From NCBI GenBank assembly GCA_050011155.1, contig JBEKJP010000028.1, forward strand, positions 1 through 64,000: DNA of 64,000 nucleotides. Reading direction: 5' to 3'. This stretch comes from Palsa-504 sp050011155 (GTDB lineage: Bacteria; Actinomycetota; Actinomycetes; Streptosporangiales; Streptosporangiaceae). The notes below the pieces were generated by a model that worked only from the letters and a program-made list of their open reading frames with translations, ran no database searches and had not been told where the DNA came from. How positions within the stretch are numbered: position 1 is the stretch's first letter; each line of letters starts with the position of its first letter. The position numbers and the translations under genes were made by a program. Shown here piece by piece: positions 25,909-34,565 of this stretch.

Positions 25909-26240
25909 CGGCCTACCGGTGCGGCGGGCCTGGGCTCGCCGGCCAGCGCCGGGCTGATGAACCGGCGGCTGACCCACCGCTCGACGATGAACGTCATGAT
26001 CGGGACGGTCCCGGCCAGCAGCATGATCACGGTCGGCCTGACCGCCAGCTTCAGCCGGCGGGCCAGCATCCAGGCGAAGACCAGGTAGATGATGTACAAG
26101 ATGCCGTGCACCACGCCGACGTCGTTGGCCACCGCCGGGTGCCCCGCCACCTGCAACGGGACGCCGACGAAGCACAACACCATCAGCACCACGCCGGTCA
26201 CGTAGGCCATCACCCGGTAGCGCAGCACCGCCGCTTCCAC
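25905..26240 (-). CDS. DUF3817-type membrane protein
   Basis: 111 residues with three hydrophobic helices (about 10-30, 45-62, 70-88) and the conserved GVVHGILYIIYLVFAWML and FIVERWV segments of DUF3817. Function is unknown. It heads the unit with the two methyltransferases. Confidence 0.87.
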   Translation of the reverse strand: MEAAVLRYRVMAYVTGVVLMVLCFVGVPLQVAGHPAVANDVGVVHGILYIIYLVFAWMLARRLKLAVRPTVIMLLAGTVPIMTFIVERWVSRRFISPALAGEPRPAAPVGR

Positions 26241-26280
26241 TTGGTTCTCCTCACGAAATCCTCGAAGTCCGGGACGCGGC

Positions 26281-26760
26281 CTACCGCAGCCCGTGCCACC
26301 GGCCGTGGTCCTTGACCTCGGCGTTGAGCCGTGCCAGGTAGGCGTTATAGGCGCTGAGCTCCTCGTCCTCGTCCCCGTCGGCCACGGCCGCCTGCACCGC
26401 GCTGACCTGCTCGGTACCGGTGACGCCAGCGGGCAGCGCCTGCTCCTCGACGGCGACCGCCCGGGGATCGGGCAGCTCGCCTCGCCTGATCCGGAACTCG
26501 TCCCTGATCGTCTTGGCCCAGAAAACCACGGCGAAACCCGAGAACAGCGGCCATTCGAAGGTGTACGCCCAGCTCAGCGCGTTGCCGGCCAGGGCGCGAT
26601 GGAACTGCCAGTCACCCAGCCACAGCATGCCCCAGAACGAGACCACCATGAACAGGTGCCAGCCCAGCCAGCGGGGCTGGAGCAGGAAGCGCCACACGGG
26701 ACCGGGCGCCCGCGCCGGCGTCTCCGCCACGGCGACATCGCCGGGACCCGTGTTTTCCAT
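26281..26760 (-). CDS. Two-helix membrane protein of unknown function
   Basis: 159 residues from ATG 26760. The N-terminal part has two membrane segments (WLGWHLFMVVSFWGMLWLG and WPLFSGFAVVFWAKTI) separated by DWQFHRALAGN; the spacing is reminiscent of SURF1 N-termini but too short to be SURF1. The C-terminal 75 residues are charged and soluble. It is divergent from the 26797 gene with only 36 bases between. Confidence 0.75.
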   Translation of the reverse strand: MENTGPGDVAVAETPARAPGPVWRFLLQPRWLGWHLFMVVSFWGMLWLGDWQFHRALAGNALSWAYTFEWPLFSGFAVVFWAKTIRDEFRIRRGELPDPRAVAVEEQALPAGVTGTEQVSAVQAAVADGDEDEELSAYNAYLARLNAEVKDHGRWHGLR

Positions 26761-26796
26761 GCCGCCAGGGTAGCGCCGGCCGTGGATAATTCCTGC

Positions 26797-27114
26797 ATGG
26801 GTCTGCGTACCGGCATCACCAAACCCGCCCGGCGGCTGCCTGACCGGCTGGAAGAACTGCACGGCCCCTGGCAGGGGACGGTCGTGCTCCCGGTGCACCT
26901 GAGCTGGCACCAGTTCCGCGAGTTCGACGTGGCCAAGACCGATCCCCGGCTGCTGCTGTACAGCATCGTGATCAGCCAGGGACGGCGCAACGACGTGGCT
27001 CGCTTCCTCAACCCGGAGCGGCTCCGCGACGACTGGCCGCAGCTCGGGCAGCTGCTCAGCCGCCGGACGCGCCGGGCCTGCGAGCGCCGCCTCGGCCTGC
27101 GTATGCCAGGGTGA
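26797..27114 (+). CDS. Hypothetical actinobacterial protein
   Basis: 105 residues, basic, with PRRLPDRLEELHGPWQGTVVLP at the start and WPQLGQLLSRRTRRACERRL at the end. No known domain is recognised. A GATAAT -10 element ends at 26790, about 7 bases before ATG, so the mRNA probably starts at the initiation codon. It ends 4 bases before the adenylate kinase gene. Confidence 0.7.
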   Translation: MGLRTGITKPARRLPDRLEELHGPWQGTVVLPVHLSWHQFREFDVAKTDPRLLLYSIVISQGRRNDVARFLNPERLRDDWPQLGQLLSRRTRRACERRLGLRMPG

Positions 27115-27118
27115 TGAC

Positions 27119-27808
27119 ATGCGCAAATACGTGATCATGGGCGTACAGGGCAGCGGCAAGGGAACGCAGAGCCAGCTGCTGGCCGCGGACCTGGACCTGG
27201 TCCATATCGGAGTGGGTGACATCTTCCGCTGGAACGTGCAGAACCACACCAAGCTGGGGGCCCAGGTCCGGCGCACCATGGCGGCCGGGGAACTGGTCGG
27301 GGACGACATGGTGGAGGCCGTGGTCCAGGACCGGCTCACCCAGCACGACTGGAACTTCGGCTTCATCATCGACGGGTTCCCCCGCAGCCCGCGGCAGGCG
27401 GAGTTCTTCCTGGAGAGCTACGACATCGACGGCGTGATCCACCTGGACCTGCCGGACTCCGAGGTCAGGCGCCGGGTGCTCAACCGCAGGCTGTGCAAGG
27501 ACTGCGGCATGGACTACCACCTCATCGACTCGAGCCCGAAGGTGGCCGGCCAGTGCGATTCGTGCGGGGGTGAGCTGGTCACCAGGGAAGACGACACGGA
27601 GGAGGCCCTCGCCGTGCGGCTGCGCGAGTACCACGAGCAGACCAATCCCGTGCTGGAGATCTTCCGCCGAAAGGAGTACGTGTTCACGGTCGACGCGCGG
27701 CAAACCCCCGAGGTCGTCCAGAAGCAGATCAGGACGTGCCTGGGGCTGCCGCCGTACGAGCCGGACCAGCCGGGCCGGCGGAAAAACGGGGGAGCCGCCG
27801 GTGCGTGA
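27119..27808 (+). CDS. Adenylate kinase-family nucleoside monophosphate kinase
   Basis: 229 residues. The P-loop GVQGSGKGTQ is at 8-17. The AMP-binding and core segments are GVGDIFRWNV, IIDGFPRSPRQ and NRRLCKDCG. A zinc-type LID has CKDCG...CDSCGG. It phosphorylates AMP (or another NMP) with ATP. Canonical adk normally lies beside secY in the ribosomal cluster, so this is probably a second copy. It overlaps a PRPP synthase gene by 8 bases, which fits recycling of the AMP that enzyme releases. Confidence 0.9.
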   Translation: MRKYVIMGVQGSGKGTQSQLLAADLDLVHIGVGDIFRWNVQNHTKLGAQVRRTMAAGELVGDDMVEAVVQDRLTQHDWNFGFIIDGFPRSPRQAEFFLESYDIDGVIHLDLPDSEVRRRVLNRRLCKDCGMDYHLIDSSPKVAGQCDSCGGELVTREDDTEEALAVRLREYHEQTNPVLEIFRRKEYVFTVDARQTPEVVQKQIRTCLGLPPYEPDQPGRRKNGGAAGA

Positions 27809-28730
27809 GATCTCGATCTTCAGCGGTACCTCGCACCCGGCGCTGACCGCTGAGATCTGCGCGCACCTGGCCGTGCCGCAGCGCCCGGTCGAGGTCAAGC
27901 GGTTCGCGAACGACTGCCTGGAGGTCCAGCTGCAGTCCAACTGCCGGGAACGGGACGTGTTCCTCATCCAGTCCCTGGTCCGGCCGGTGCAGGAGAACCT
28001 GGTCGAGCTGCTGCTGATGGCGGACGCCGCCCGGGGCGCGTCCGCCGCCCGGGTGACGGCGGTGCTGCCGCACTACGCGTACGCCCGCTCGGACAAGAAG
28101 GATGCGCCCCGGATCTCCATCGGCGGCCGCCTCATCGCCGACCTGCTGGTCACCGCCGGGGTCAACCGGGTGCTCACGCTGAACCTGCACTCGCCGCAGG
28201 TTCACGGGTTCTTCTCCGTCCCGGTCGACCACCTGCACGCGCTGCGCGAGCTGGCCAGCCACTTCCGCCAGCGCGACCTGTCCAACGCCGTCGTGGTCTC
28301 ACCCGACCTGGGCTACGCCAAGAGCGCCGCCGCGTTCGCCCGCCGGCTCGGCCTGCCGGTGGCGGCGGGCGCGAAGGAGCGGATCAGCGACGCCGAGGTC
28401 CACATCACCGCCATCATCGGCGACGTGGCCGGCCGCGACGTGATCGTCCTCGACGATGAGATCTCCCGCGGCACCACCGTGTTCGAGCTGCTGGACAAGC
28501 TGCGCGAGGAAGACGCCCGGTCCGTGGCCGTGGCCTGCACGCACGGGCTGTTCGCCGACAACGCGCTGGAGAAGCTGGCCGCCGCCGACGTCACCGAGAT
28601 CGTCTGCACCAACACCGCGCCGCTGGACGCCGAGCACCCCAAGCTGACCGTCCTGTCGGTGGCCCCGGCGCTAGCCGAGGCCATCAGCAGGATCCACAAC
28701 GGGGAGTCGGTCAGTTCCCTGTTCCATTAG
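27801..28730 (+). CDS. Ribose-phosphate pyrophosphokinase (PRPP synthase), divergent type
   Basis: 309 residues from GTG 27801. Family landmarks: EISIFSGTSHPALTAEI, VKRFANDCLEVQL, PHYAYARSDKKD, the catalytic-loop K-x-R in GAKERISD, and the PRPP loop VIVLDDEISRGTTV. Compared with standard Prs, the loop is DDEISRGT rather than DDMIDTGGT, and VSPDLGYAKSA replaces the usual VSPDxG-R-K pattern. It is therefore a divergent, perhaps differently regulated, isoform. It makes PRPP and AMP from ribose-5-phosphate and ATP. Confidence 0.88.
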   Translation: MREISIFSGTSHPALTAEICAHLAVPQRPVEVKRFANDCLEVQLQSNCRERDVFLIQSLVRPVQENLVELLLMADAARGASAARVTAVLPHYAYARSDKKDAPRISIGGRLIADLLVTAGVNRVLTLNLHSPQVHGFFSVPVDHLHALRELASHFRQRDLSNAVVVSPDLGYAKSAAAFARRLGLPVAAGAKERISDAEVHITAIIGDVAGRDVIVLDDEISRGTTVFELLDKLREEDARSVAVACTHGLFADNALEKLAAADVTEIVCTNTAPLDAEHPKLTVLSVAPALAEAISRIHNGESVSSLFH

Positions 28731-30819
28731 CGGTCTCGATGACCCAGGCGAGCACCAGGGCCTCCTCCAGCCAGGCGTCGTAGCGGCCGCTGCGGCCGCC
28801 GTGACCCGCCTCCATCTCGGTCTTGAGCAGGAACGGGCCGCCCTCGGCGGTCGCGCGCAGCCGGGCGATCCACTTGGCGGGCTCGTGGTAGGTGACCCGG
28901 GTGTCGTTCAGGCCGGCCAGCGCGAAGATCGGCGGGTAGGCCTGCGCGGTGACGTTCTCGTACGGCGTGTACGACTTCATGTACGCGTAGACCTCGGGGT
29001 CGTGCAGCGGGTCGCCCCACTCCTCCCACTCGGTCACGGTCAGCGGCAGCGACGGGTCCAGGATCGTGGTCAGCGCGTCGACGAACGGCACGTGCGCCAC
29101 GATCCCGGCGAACGCATCCGGGGCTATGTTGGCCACCGCGCCCATCAGCAGCCCGCCCGCCGAACCGCCCCGGGCGATCAGCCGGTCCGCCGACGTCCAG
29201 CGCGCCCCGGCCAGATGCCGCGCGCACGCGATGAAGTCGGTGAACGTGTTCTTCTTATGCAGCAGCTTGCCGTCGGTGTACCAGGACCGGCCCATTTCGC
29301 CGCCGCCGCGGATGTGCGCGATCGCGTAGACGAACCCGCGGTCGAGCAGCGAAAGCGCCGGGATGGAGAAGGCCGGGTCGCGGGAGATCTCGTAGCTGCC
29401 GTAGCCGTTCAGCAGGCACGGCGCGCTGCCGTCCCGCGGCGTGCCCTTACGGCAGACCAGCGAGATCGGCACCCGGGTGCCGTCGCCGGCCACCGCCCAC
29501 TCCCGGTACTGCTCGTAGTCCTCTGGCCGGTAGGGGACGCCGGCCGGGGAGGGGAGCACCGGCTGGCGCTTGAGCAGGGTGAGCTCGCCGGTGGCCATGT
29601 CGCAGTCGTAGACCGAGCCCGGGGTCACCAGCGAGGTGTAGGACAGCCGGAACCGGCTGGCGTGGAACTCGGGGTTCAGGCCCGGCCCGACCCGGTAGAC
29701 GGGCTCGCCGAACGCGACCTCGTGCGCTCCCTCGTCCCCGCCCGGCCATCCCTTGCGCAGGATCCGCAGGCCGGTCAGGCCGTCGCGGCGGAAGTACACC
29801 ACGGTGTAGTCGGCGAACGCGTCCACGCCGAGCAGCCGGGTGTCGGCCCGGTGCGGCACGAGCGGAGTCCAGCGGCCCGGATCGGCCAGCGACGCGGTGG
29901 CGATCTCGAAGTTCTCCGCGCCGTCGTTGTGCAGGATCAGTAGCCGGTCCCCGGCGGGCTCCACGTCGTAGTCGACGCCCTGGCGGCGTGGTGCCACCAC
30001 GGTGAACTCGGCCAGCGGCTCCGACGCCTCCAGCAGCCAGATCTCACTGGTCAGCACGCTGGACGACCTGATCATCAGGTGCTGCTCGCTGCGGCTCAGG
30101 CCCACGTAGACGTGGAAGCGCTCGTCCGGCTCCTCGAACACCATGATGTCCGCCTCGGCCGAGGTGCCGATCTGGTGCCGCCAGACCCGGTACGGTCGCC
30201 AGGCGTCGTCCACGGTCGTGTAAAACAGCGTGGAGCCGTCCAGCGACCACGCGCAGCCGGCGTAGGTGTCCGGGATCTCATCCGGCAGGATAGCCCCGGT
30301 GGCCAGGTCCTTGACCCGCAGGGTGAACCGCTCGTTGCCGGAGAAGTCGGTGGAGTAGGCCAGCCAGCGCTGGTCCGGGCTGGTCCGGAACGCGCCGAGG
30401 CTGAAGAAGTCACGGCCGGCGGCGAGCTCGTTGCCATCGAGCAGTTCCTCCTCGCCGTCCAGCGGCTTGCCGTCCTCGGCCATGGGCGGGACGACCTCGC
30501 CGGGCCGGACCGCGCGGCGGCAGTAGACGCCGTACTGCTTGCCCTCGACCGTCCGGGAGTAGTGCCACCAGCCGCCCTTGCGCACCGGGACGGACAGGTC
30601 GCTCTCCTGGGTGCGCGCCCTGATCTCGGAGAAGATCTGGTCCCGCAGCGGGGCCAGGGCGGCCGTGGCGGCTTCGGTGTAGGCGTTCTCAGCCTCCAGG
30701 TAGCCGATGGTGTCCGGGTCATCGCGGTCGGCGAGCCAGGCGAACTCGTCGGTGAAGGTGTCGCCGTGGAAGGTGCGCGGGCTAGGGATCTGCTTGGCCT
30801 CGGGCGGCTCGATGCTCAT
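28711..30819 (-). CDS. ptrB: Oligopeptidase B-like prolyl oligopeptidase family peptidase
   Basis: 702 residues from ATG 30819 (MSIEPPEAKQIPSPRTFHGDTF); an upstream ATG at 30861 is less likely. The N-terminal seven-bladed propeller covers about 70-410, then an alpha/beta-hydrolase domain with RGGSAGGLLMG (nucleophile Ser). The acid is likely in LAGLNDTRV and the His in EAGHGGRSGR. It is cytoplasmic and cuts short peptides after basic residues. It converges on the PRPP synthase with a 20-base overlap. Confidence 0.93.
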   Translation of the reverse strand: MSIEPPEAKQIPSPRTFHGDTFTDEFAWLADRDDPDTIGYLEAENAYTEAATAALAPLRDQIFSEIRARTQESDLSVPVRKGGWWHYSRTVEGKQYGVYCRRAVRPGEVVPPMAEDGKPLDGEEELLDGNELAAGRDFFSLGAFRTSPDQRWLAYSTDFSGNERFTLRVKDLATGAILPDEIPDTYAGCAWSLDGSTLFYTTVDDAWRPYRVWRHQIGTSAEADIMVFEEPDERFHVYVGLSRSEQHLMIRSSSVLTSEIWLLEASEPLAEFTVVAPRRQGVDYDVEPAGDRLLILHNDGAENFEIATASLADPGRWTPLVPHRADTRLLGVDAFADYTVVYFRRDGLTGLRILRKGWPGGDEGAHEVAFGEPVYRVGPGLNPEFHASRFRLSYTSLVTPGSVYDCDMATGELTLLKRQPVLPSPAGVPYRPEDYEQYREWAVAGDGTRVPISLVCRKGTPRDGSAPCLLNGYGSYEISRDPAFSIPALSLLDRGFVYAIAHIRGGGEMGRSWYTDGKLLHKKNTFTDFIACARHLAGARWTSADRLIARGGSAGGLLMGAVANIAPDAFAGIVAHVPFVDALTTILDPSLPLTVTEWEEWGDPLHDPEVYAYMKSYTPYENVTAQAYPPIFALAGLNDTRVTYHEPAKWIARLRATAEGGPFLLKTEMEAGHGGRSGRYDAWLEEALVLAWVIETANGTGN

Positions 30820-30895
30820 GAGCGCCCAGTCTAATGACGGCCCGCCGGCCGGCCTTGTCACTAGGTGTTAACCCGGCTTTGCCACCATAGGTCCC

Positions 30896-31861
30896 GTGCG
30901 AGGACATCTGATGCTCACGAACTGCCTGGAGGACGAGCCCACTCGCCCCAACATCGAGCTTGCTCTCAAGGAGGGCAAGCTGCTCTGGCTGGACCTCGAG
31001 GGCATCGACGACGAGGTGCTCACCCTGCTGCGCGAGGTCTTCAAGATCCATCCGCTCGCGATCGAGGACGCCATGGAGTTCGACCAGCGCCCGAAGATCG
31101 AGGACTACGACGACTTCGTCTCGATCGTCGCCTACGGCGCCCGCGACCTGGACGAGAAGCTGCTGGAGGTGCACTGCTTCTACGCCGAGCACTTCTTCGT
31201 CTCCGTGCACCGCCACCCGGCGGCGGCGATCGGAGGTGCCTGCGCCACGCTCGGCCGGCTGCGCACCGACCGTCGGCTGGTCGCGGTCTACCGGCTGCTC
31301 GACGCGCTGGTCGACAGCATGTTCCCGTTCCTGAGCACGCTCGGCGATCGCATCGAGGACCTGCAGGACCAGATTTTCGAGAGCGCGGAAGAGTCACAGC
31401 TGGCCGCGCTGTTCGAGCTCAAGCGCCAGCTGGTGCACATGCGCAAGGTCGTCACGCCGCAGCGGGACATGGTGGCCACGATGATGAGCCGGGTCGTCCC
31501 CATCCCCGGGATGACCGCCGAGACCGAGAAGTACGTCCGGGACCTGTATGACCACCTGATCCGGATCAACGACATGGTGGACAGCTACCGCGACCTGCTC
31601 GGCGGCTCGCTGGAGGCGTACATGTCGATGGTGTCCAACCGGCTGAACGACGTGATGAAGCAGCTGACCATCATCGCCACCGTGTTCCTGCCGCTGACGT
31701 TCCTGACCGGGTTCTTCGGCCAGAACCTGGGCTGGCTGGTGAACCGCATCGGGTCGCTGGGCGCGTTCCTGGCCTTCGGCGTCGGCACCGAGGTGCTGGC
31801 CGTCGTGTGCCTGGTCATCGTGTTCCGGCGGCGGGGCTGGATGGGCGGGCGCGGCGGCTGA
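30896..31861 (+). CDS. CorA-family divalent cation transporter
   Basis: 321 residues from GTG 30896 (ATG 30911 is an alternative). The long cytoplasmic domain with a coiled-coil stalk (about 150-250) precedes two C-terminal membrane helices. The pore signature, GMN in classical CorA, appears here as GQN in FLTGFFGQNLGW. It probably imports Mg2+, Co2+ or Ni2+; the changed signature may alter selectivity. Confidence 0.9.
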   Translation: MRGHLMLTNCLEDEPTRPNIELALKEGKLLWLDLEGIDDEVLTLLREVFKIHPLAIEDAMEFDQRPKIEDYDDFVSIVAYGARDLDEKLLEVHCFYAEHFFVSVHRHPAAAIGGACATLGRLRTDRRLVAVYRLLDALVDSMFPFLSTLGDRIEDLQDQIFESAEESQLAALFELKRQLVHMRKVVTPQRDMVATMMSRVVPIPGMTAETEKYVRDLYDHLIRINDMVDSYRDLLGGSLEAYMSMVSNRLNDVMKQLTIIATVFLPLTFLTGFFGQNLGWLVNRIGSLGAFLAFGVGTEVLAVVCLVIVFRRRGWMGGRGG

Positions 31862-31889
31862 CCCCCGGCGGCCCGGGCCCGGCGGGCGG

Positions 31890-31903
31890 GGCTAACCTTA
31901 GCC
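31890..31903. promoter_or_regulatory. Palindromic operator upstream of DyP-encapsulin
   Basis: GGCTAACCTTAGCC is a perfect 6+2+6 palindrome, 37 bases before the DyP start. It shares GGCTAACCT with the DtxR/IdeR iron box consensus (TTAGGTTAGGCTAACCTAA). Iron- or metal-responsive control of the operon is therefore possible. Confidence 0.5.
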
Positions 31904-31940
31904 TCTGGGAAGCTTGGTGCCGGCGTGAGAGGGGCGGTTC

Positions 31941-33059
31941 GTGACGGAGTGGTCACAGGTTCCCGCGGTCGCGCGCCCGCTGCCCGAGCCGGAGCCGCAG
32001 GCGGTGCTGGCCCCGCTCACCGCCGCCGCGATCTTCCTGGTGCTGACGATCGAGCCGGGCGGGGAGGAAGCCGTCCGGGACCTGTTCGGGGACTGGGCGG
32101 GCCTGCAGCGGGCGGTCGGGTTCCGCGTCCCCGAGGCACCGCTCGGCTGCGTGGCCGGCATCGGCTCCAGTGCGTGGGACCGGCTGTTCTCCGGCCCGCG
32201 CCCGGCCGAGCTGCACCCGTTCCGCGAGATTGCCGGGACCGTGCACCGGGCCGTCTCCACGCCGGGTGACCTGCTCTTCCACATCCGGCACGAGCGGATG
32301 GACGTGTGCTTCGAGTTCGCCAGCCAGGTCATGACGCGGCTGGCGGGCGCCGTCGCCGTCGCCGACGAGGTGCACGGGTTCCGCTACTGGGACGAGCGTG
32401 ACCTGCTCGGCTTCGTCGACGGCACCGAGAACCCGGTGGGAGCCGCGGCCGGCGCGGCCGCGCTGGTCGGCACTCCGCCATCTGGGCCATCTGGGCCATC
32501 TGGGCCATCTGGGCAGGGCGATCCCTCCTTCGCCGGCGGCAGCTACGTCATCGTGCAGAAGTACCTGCACGACATGGCGGCGTGGAACGCGCTGAGCACC
32601 GAGGAGCAGGAAAAGGTGATCGGCCGCACCAAGCTGGCCGACATCGAGATGCCGGACGACGTCAAGCCGGCCAACTCGCACGTCGCACTGAACACGATCG
32701 AGGACCCCGACGGCACCGAGCGGCAGATCCTGCGGGCCAACATGCCGTTCGGCGAGCTGGGACGCGGGGAGTTCGGCACCTACTACATCGCCTACGCCGC
32801 TACTCCCAGCGTGACCGAGCAGATGCTGTCCAACATGTTCATCGGCAACCCGCCTGGTAACACCGACCGGATCCTCGATTTCTCCACCGCGGTCACCGGC
32901 AGCCTGTTCTTCGTGCCGTCGGCTGACTTCCTCGACGACATCCCGGATCCGCCCGGCCCCGGCGGGTCGCCTGGTACCTCCGGTCCACCTGATCCCGCTG
33001 GCGAGCCGGACCCGGGATCGCTGGGCATCGGCAGCCTGAAGAGGAGCAATCAGTCATGA
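31941..33059 (+). CDS. dyp: Dye-decolourising peroxidase with encapsulin cargo tail
   Basis: 372 residues from GTG 31941, preceded by GAGAGGGG. The DyP fold has the GXXDG motif with catalytic Asp (GFVDGTENP) and the proximal-His and distal-Arg regions (ANSHVAL, TERQILRANMPFG). A Pro/Gly-rich linker of about 35 residues ends in GSLGIGSLKR, the cargo-loading peptide that docks in encapsulin shells. It oxidises phenols and dyes with H2O2 using heme. A 9-base tandem repeat gives a GPS-rich loop near residue 180. The stop overlaps the encapsulin ATG. Confidence 0.95.
   Translation: MTEWSQVPAVARPLPEPEPQAVLAPLTAAAIFLVLTIEPGGEEAVRDLFGDWAGLQRAVGFRVPEAPLGCVAGIGSSAWDRLFSGPRPAELHPFREIAGTVHRAVSTPGDLLFHIRHERMDVCFEFASQVMTRLAGAVAVADEVHGFRYWDERDLLGFVDGTENPVGAAAGAAALVGTPPSGPSGPSGPSGQGDPSFAGGSYVIVQKYLHDMAAWNALSTEEQEKVIGRTKLADIEMPDDVKPANSHVALNTIEDPDGTERQILRANMPFGELGRGEFGTYYIAYAATPSVTEQMLSNMFIGNPPGNTDRILDFSTAVTGSLFFVPSADFLDDIPDPPGPGGSPGTSGPPDPAGEPDPGSLGIGSLKRSNQS
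32478..32513 (+). repeat. In-frame 9-base tandem repeat in dyp
   Basis: Four exact copies of CCATCTGGG encode the (P)SG repeats in a surface loop between the two halves of the peroxidase. Confidence 0.92.
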
Positions 33060-33853
33060 ACAACCTGTACCGCGAGCTCGCTCCGATCTCTGATGCCGCC
33101 TGGTCGGACATCGAGACCGAAGCGCGCCGGACGTTCGAGCAGCACGTGGCCGGCCGTCGCGTGGTGGACCTCAAGGGACCGGACGGCCCCCTGCTGGCCA
33201 GCGTGAACACCGGCCACCTGGACGAGATACCGGCCCCCGCCGACGGCGTCATCGCGCACGCGCGGGTGTCCAAGCCCCTGGTCCGGCTCCGGGTCCCGTT
33301 CACGGTCGACCGGGCCGACGTGGACGCCGTGGAGCGCGGCGCGCAGGACGCCGACTGGCAGCCGGTCAAGGACGCGGCGAAGAAGATCGCCTTCGCCGAG
33401 GACGCGGCCATCTTCGGGGGCTACCCGGCGGCCGGCATCGCCGGGATCAAGGCCAGCACGTCCAACCCGGTGCTCACCCTGCCCGCCGAGGCCCGCGACT
33501 ACCCCGACGTGGTCAGCCAGGCGGTGAGCGTGCTGCGGCTGGCCGGCGTGGGCGGCCCGTTCTCGCTGCTGCTGTCCGCCGACGCCTACACACTGGTGAG
33601 CGAGACCGCCGATCACGGCTACCCGATCCGCGAGCACCTGACCCGCGTCCTCGACGGGGAGATCATCTGGGCGCCGGCCATCGAGGGCGCGTTCCTGCTC
33701 TCGGCCCGCGGGGGTGACTTCGAGCTGCGTCTCGGCCAGGACCTGTCGATCGGCTACCTGTCCCACGACGCCGACACGGTCCAGCTGTACTTCCAGGAAT
33801 CCCTGACCTTCCTGGTGTACACCACCGAGGCCATCGTCGCGCTGACCGCCTAG
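33056..33853 (+). CDS. Encapsulin shell protein (family 1)
   Basis: 265 residues, the usual T=1 encapsulin length, with an HK97-type fold. It opens with NNLYRELAPISDAAWSDIE, has the PFTVDRADVDAVERGAQDADW stretch, and closes with YLSHDADTVQLYFQESLTFLVYTTEAIVAL. It assembles into a 60-subunit compartment of about 24 nm that holds DyP through the tail encoded just upstream. ATG overlaps the DyP stop (ATGA), so shell and cargo are translationally coupled. Confidence 0.96.
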   Translation: MNNLYRELAPISDAAWSDIETEARRTFEQHVAGRRVVDLKGPDGPLLASVNTGHLDEIPAPADGVIAHARVSKPLVRLRVPFTVDRADVDAVERGAQDADWQPVKDAAKKIAFAEDAAIFGGYPAAGIAGIKASTSNPVLTLPAEARDYPDVVSQAVSVLRLAGVGGPFSLLLSADAYTLVSETADHGYPIREHLTRVLDGEIIWAPAIEGAFLLSARGGDFELRLGQDLSIGYLSHDADTVQLYFQESLTFLVYTTEAIVALTA

Positions 33854-33899
33854 CGCCCGTCGCTCCTGCCTCCAACAACCGGGTCGATGTGACACCGGC

Positions 33900-34002
33900 C
33901 CGGAACTCAAGGCGGCACCCTCGCACCGTGCTGTTCCATGATCGTGGCCAGTTCCGGTCGAAAATCGACCGGAACTGGCCAGGATCATGCTCTACGCCCG
34001 GA
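33900..34002. repeat. Dispersed palindromic element, copy 1
   Basis: It contains a 25-base inverted repeat (33937-33961 / 33965-33989) with a 3-base loop and one mismatch, preceded by the flank CTCAAGGCGGCACC and followed by GCCCGGA. A second copy is at 45133-45236. It lies just past the encapsulin stop and just past the end of the convergent gene, so it may act as a two-way terminator. Confidence 0.85.
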
Positions 34003-34005
34003 CGG

Positions 34006-34308
34006 TTACTCGTACCGGGTGGGCGGGAACGGGTGGTGCTCGTTGATGTGGCCGAGCTCGCCCTTGTCGTCCTCGCGGATAAGCTCGGCGCGCTCTTCCT
34101 GATATTCCTCGTCCAGGGTGGGGTCCTGGACCGGCGGCGTGTCCGTGGCCGGGGGAACCTCGTCGGGATCGTAGGCGTCGAGCCCGGCGGCGACGCGCTC
34201 CTCCTCGGTGAGGTGGGCGAGCCGGTCATCGTCGGGGCGCTGCGACGCGCCGCCGTGCTCACGGCGGTCCCGGTGGAACCGCTCGGGGAAGTCGTCCTGC
34301 TCTGACAT
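34006..34308 (-). CDS. Acidic hypothetical protein
   Basis: 100 residues, highly charged and probably disordered (LTEEERVAAGLDAYDPDEVP, EEYQEERAELIREDDKGELG), ending HHPFPPTRYE. Composition and GC-rich third positions support coding. I recognise no named family. It is encoded opposite dyp-encapsulin and converges on it. Confidence 0.7.
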   Translation of the reverse strand: MSEQDDFPERFHRDRREHGGASQRPDDDRLAHLTEEERVAAGLDAYDPDEVPPATDTPPVQDPTLDEEYQEERAELIREDDKGELGHINEHHPFPPTRYE

Positions 34309-34565
34309 GTGGCCTAACCTACCCGCCTGGGCCGTCCGGCCGGAGGCCGATCCCGGCGGTGCCCGGAGGCGGTGCCCGGCGGGCCGCGTGTCGGTGCTGG
34401 AGGGCGGGGCGCCGGCGCGGCACGATATCCCATGCGGGCCCTGGGGGTCCGCTAACGGTGGTCGCGCGCCGTCGACTGGACGCGACCGCAGGCGAGGGAA
34501 TTCCCCCGTTCATTTCCTTATGTTTCACAGAAACAATAAATGATCACTGCTTAACCTCACTATAT

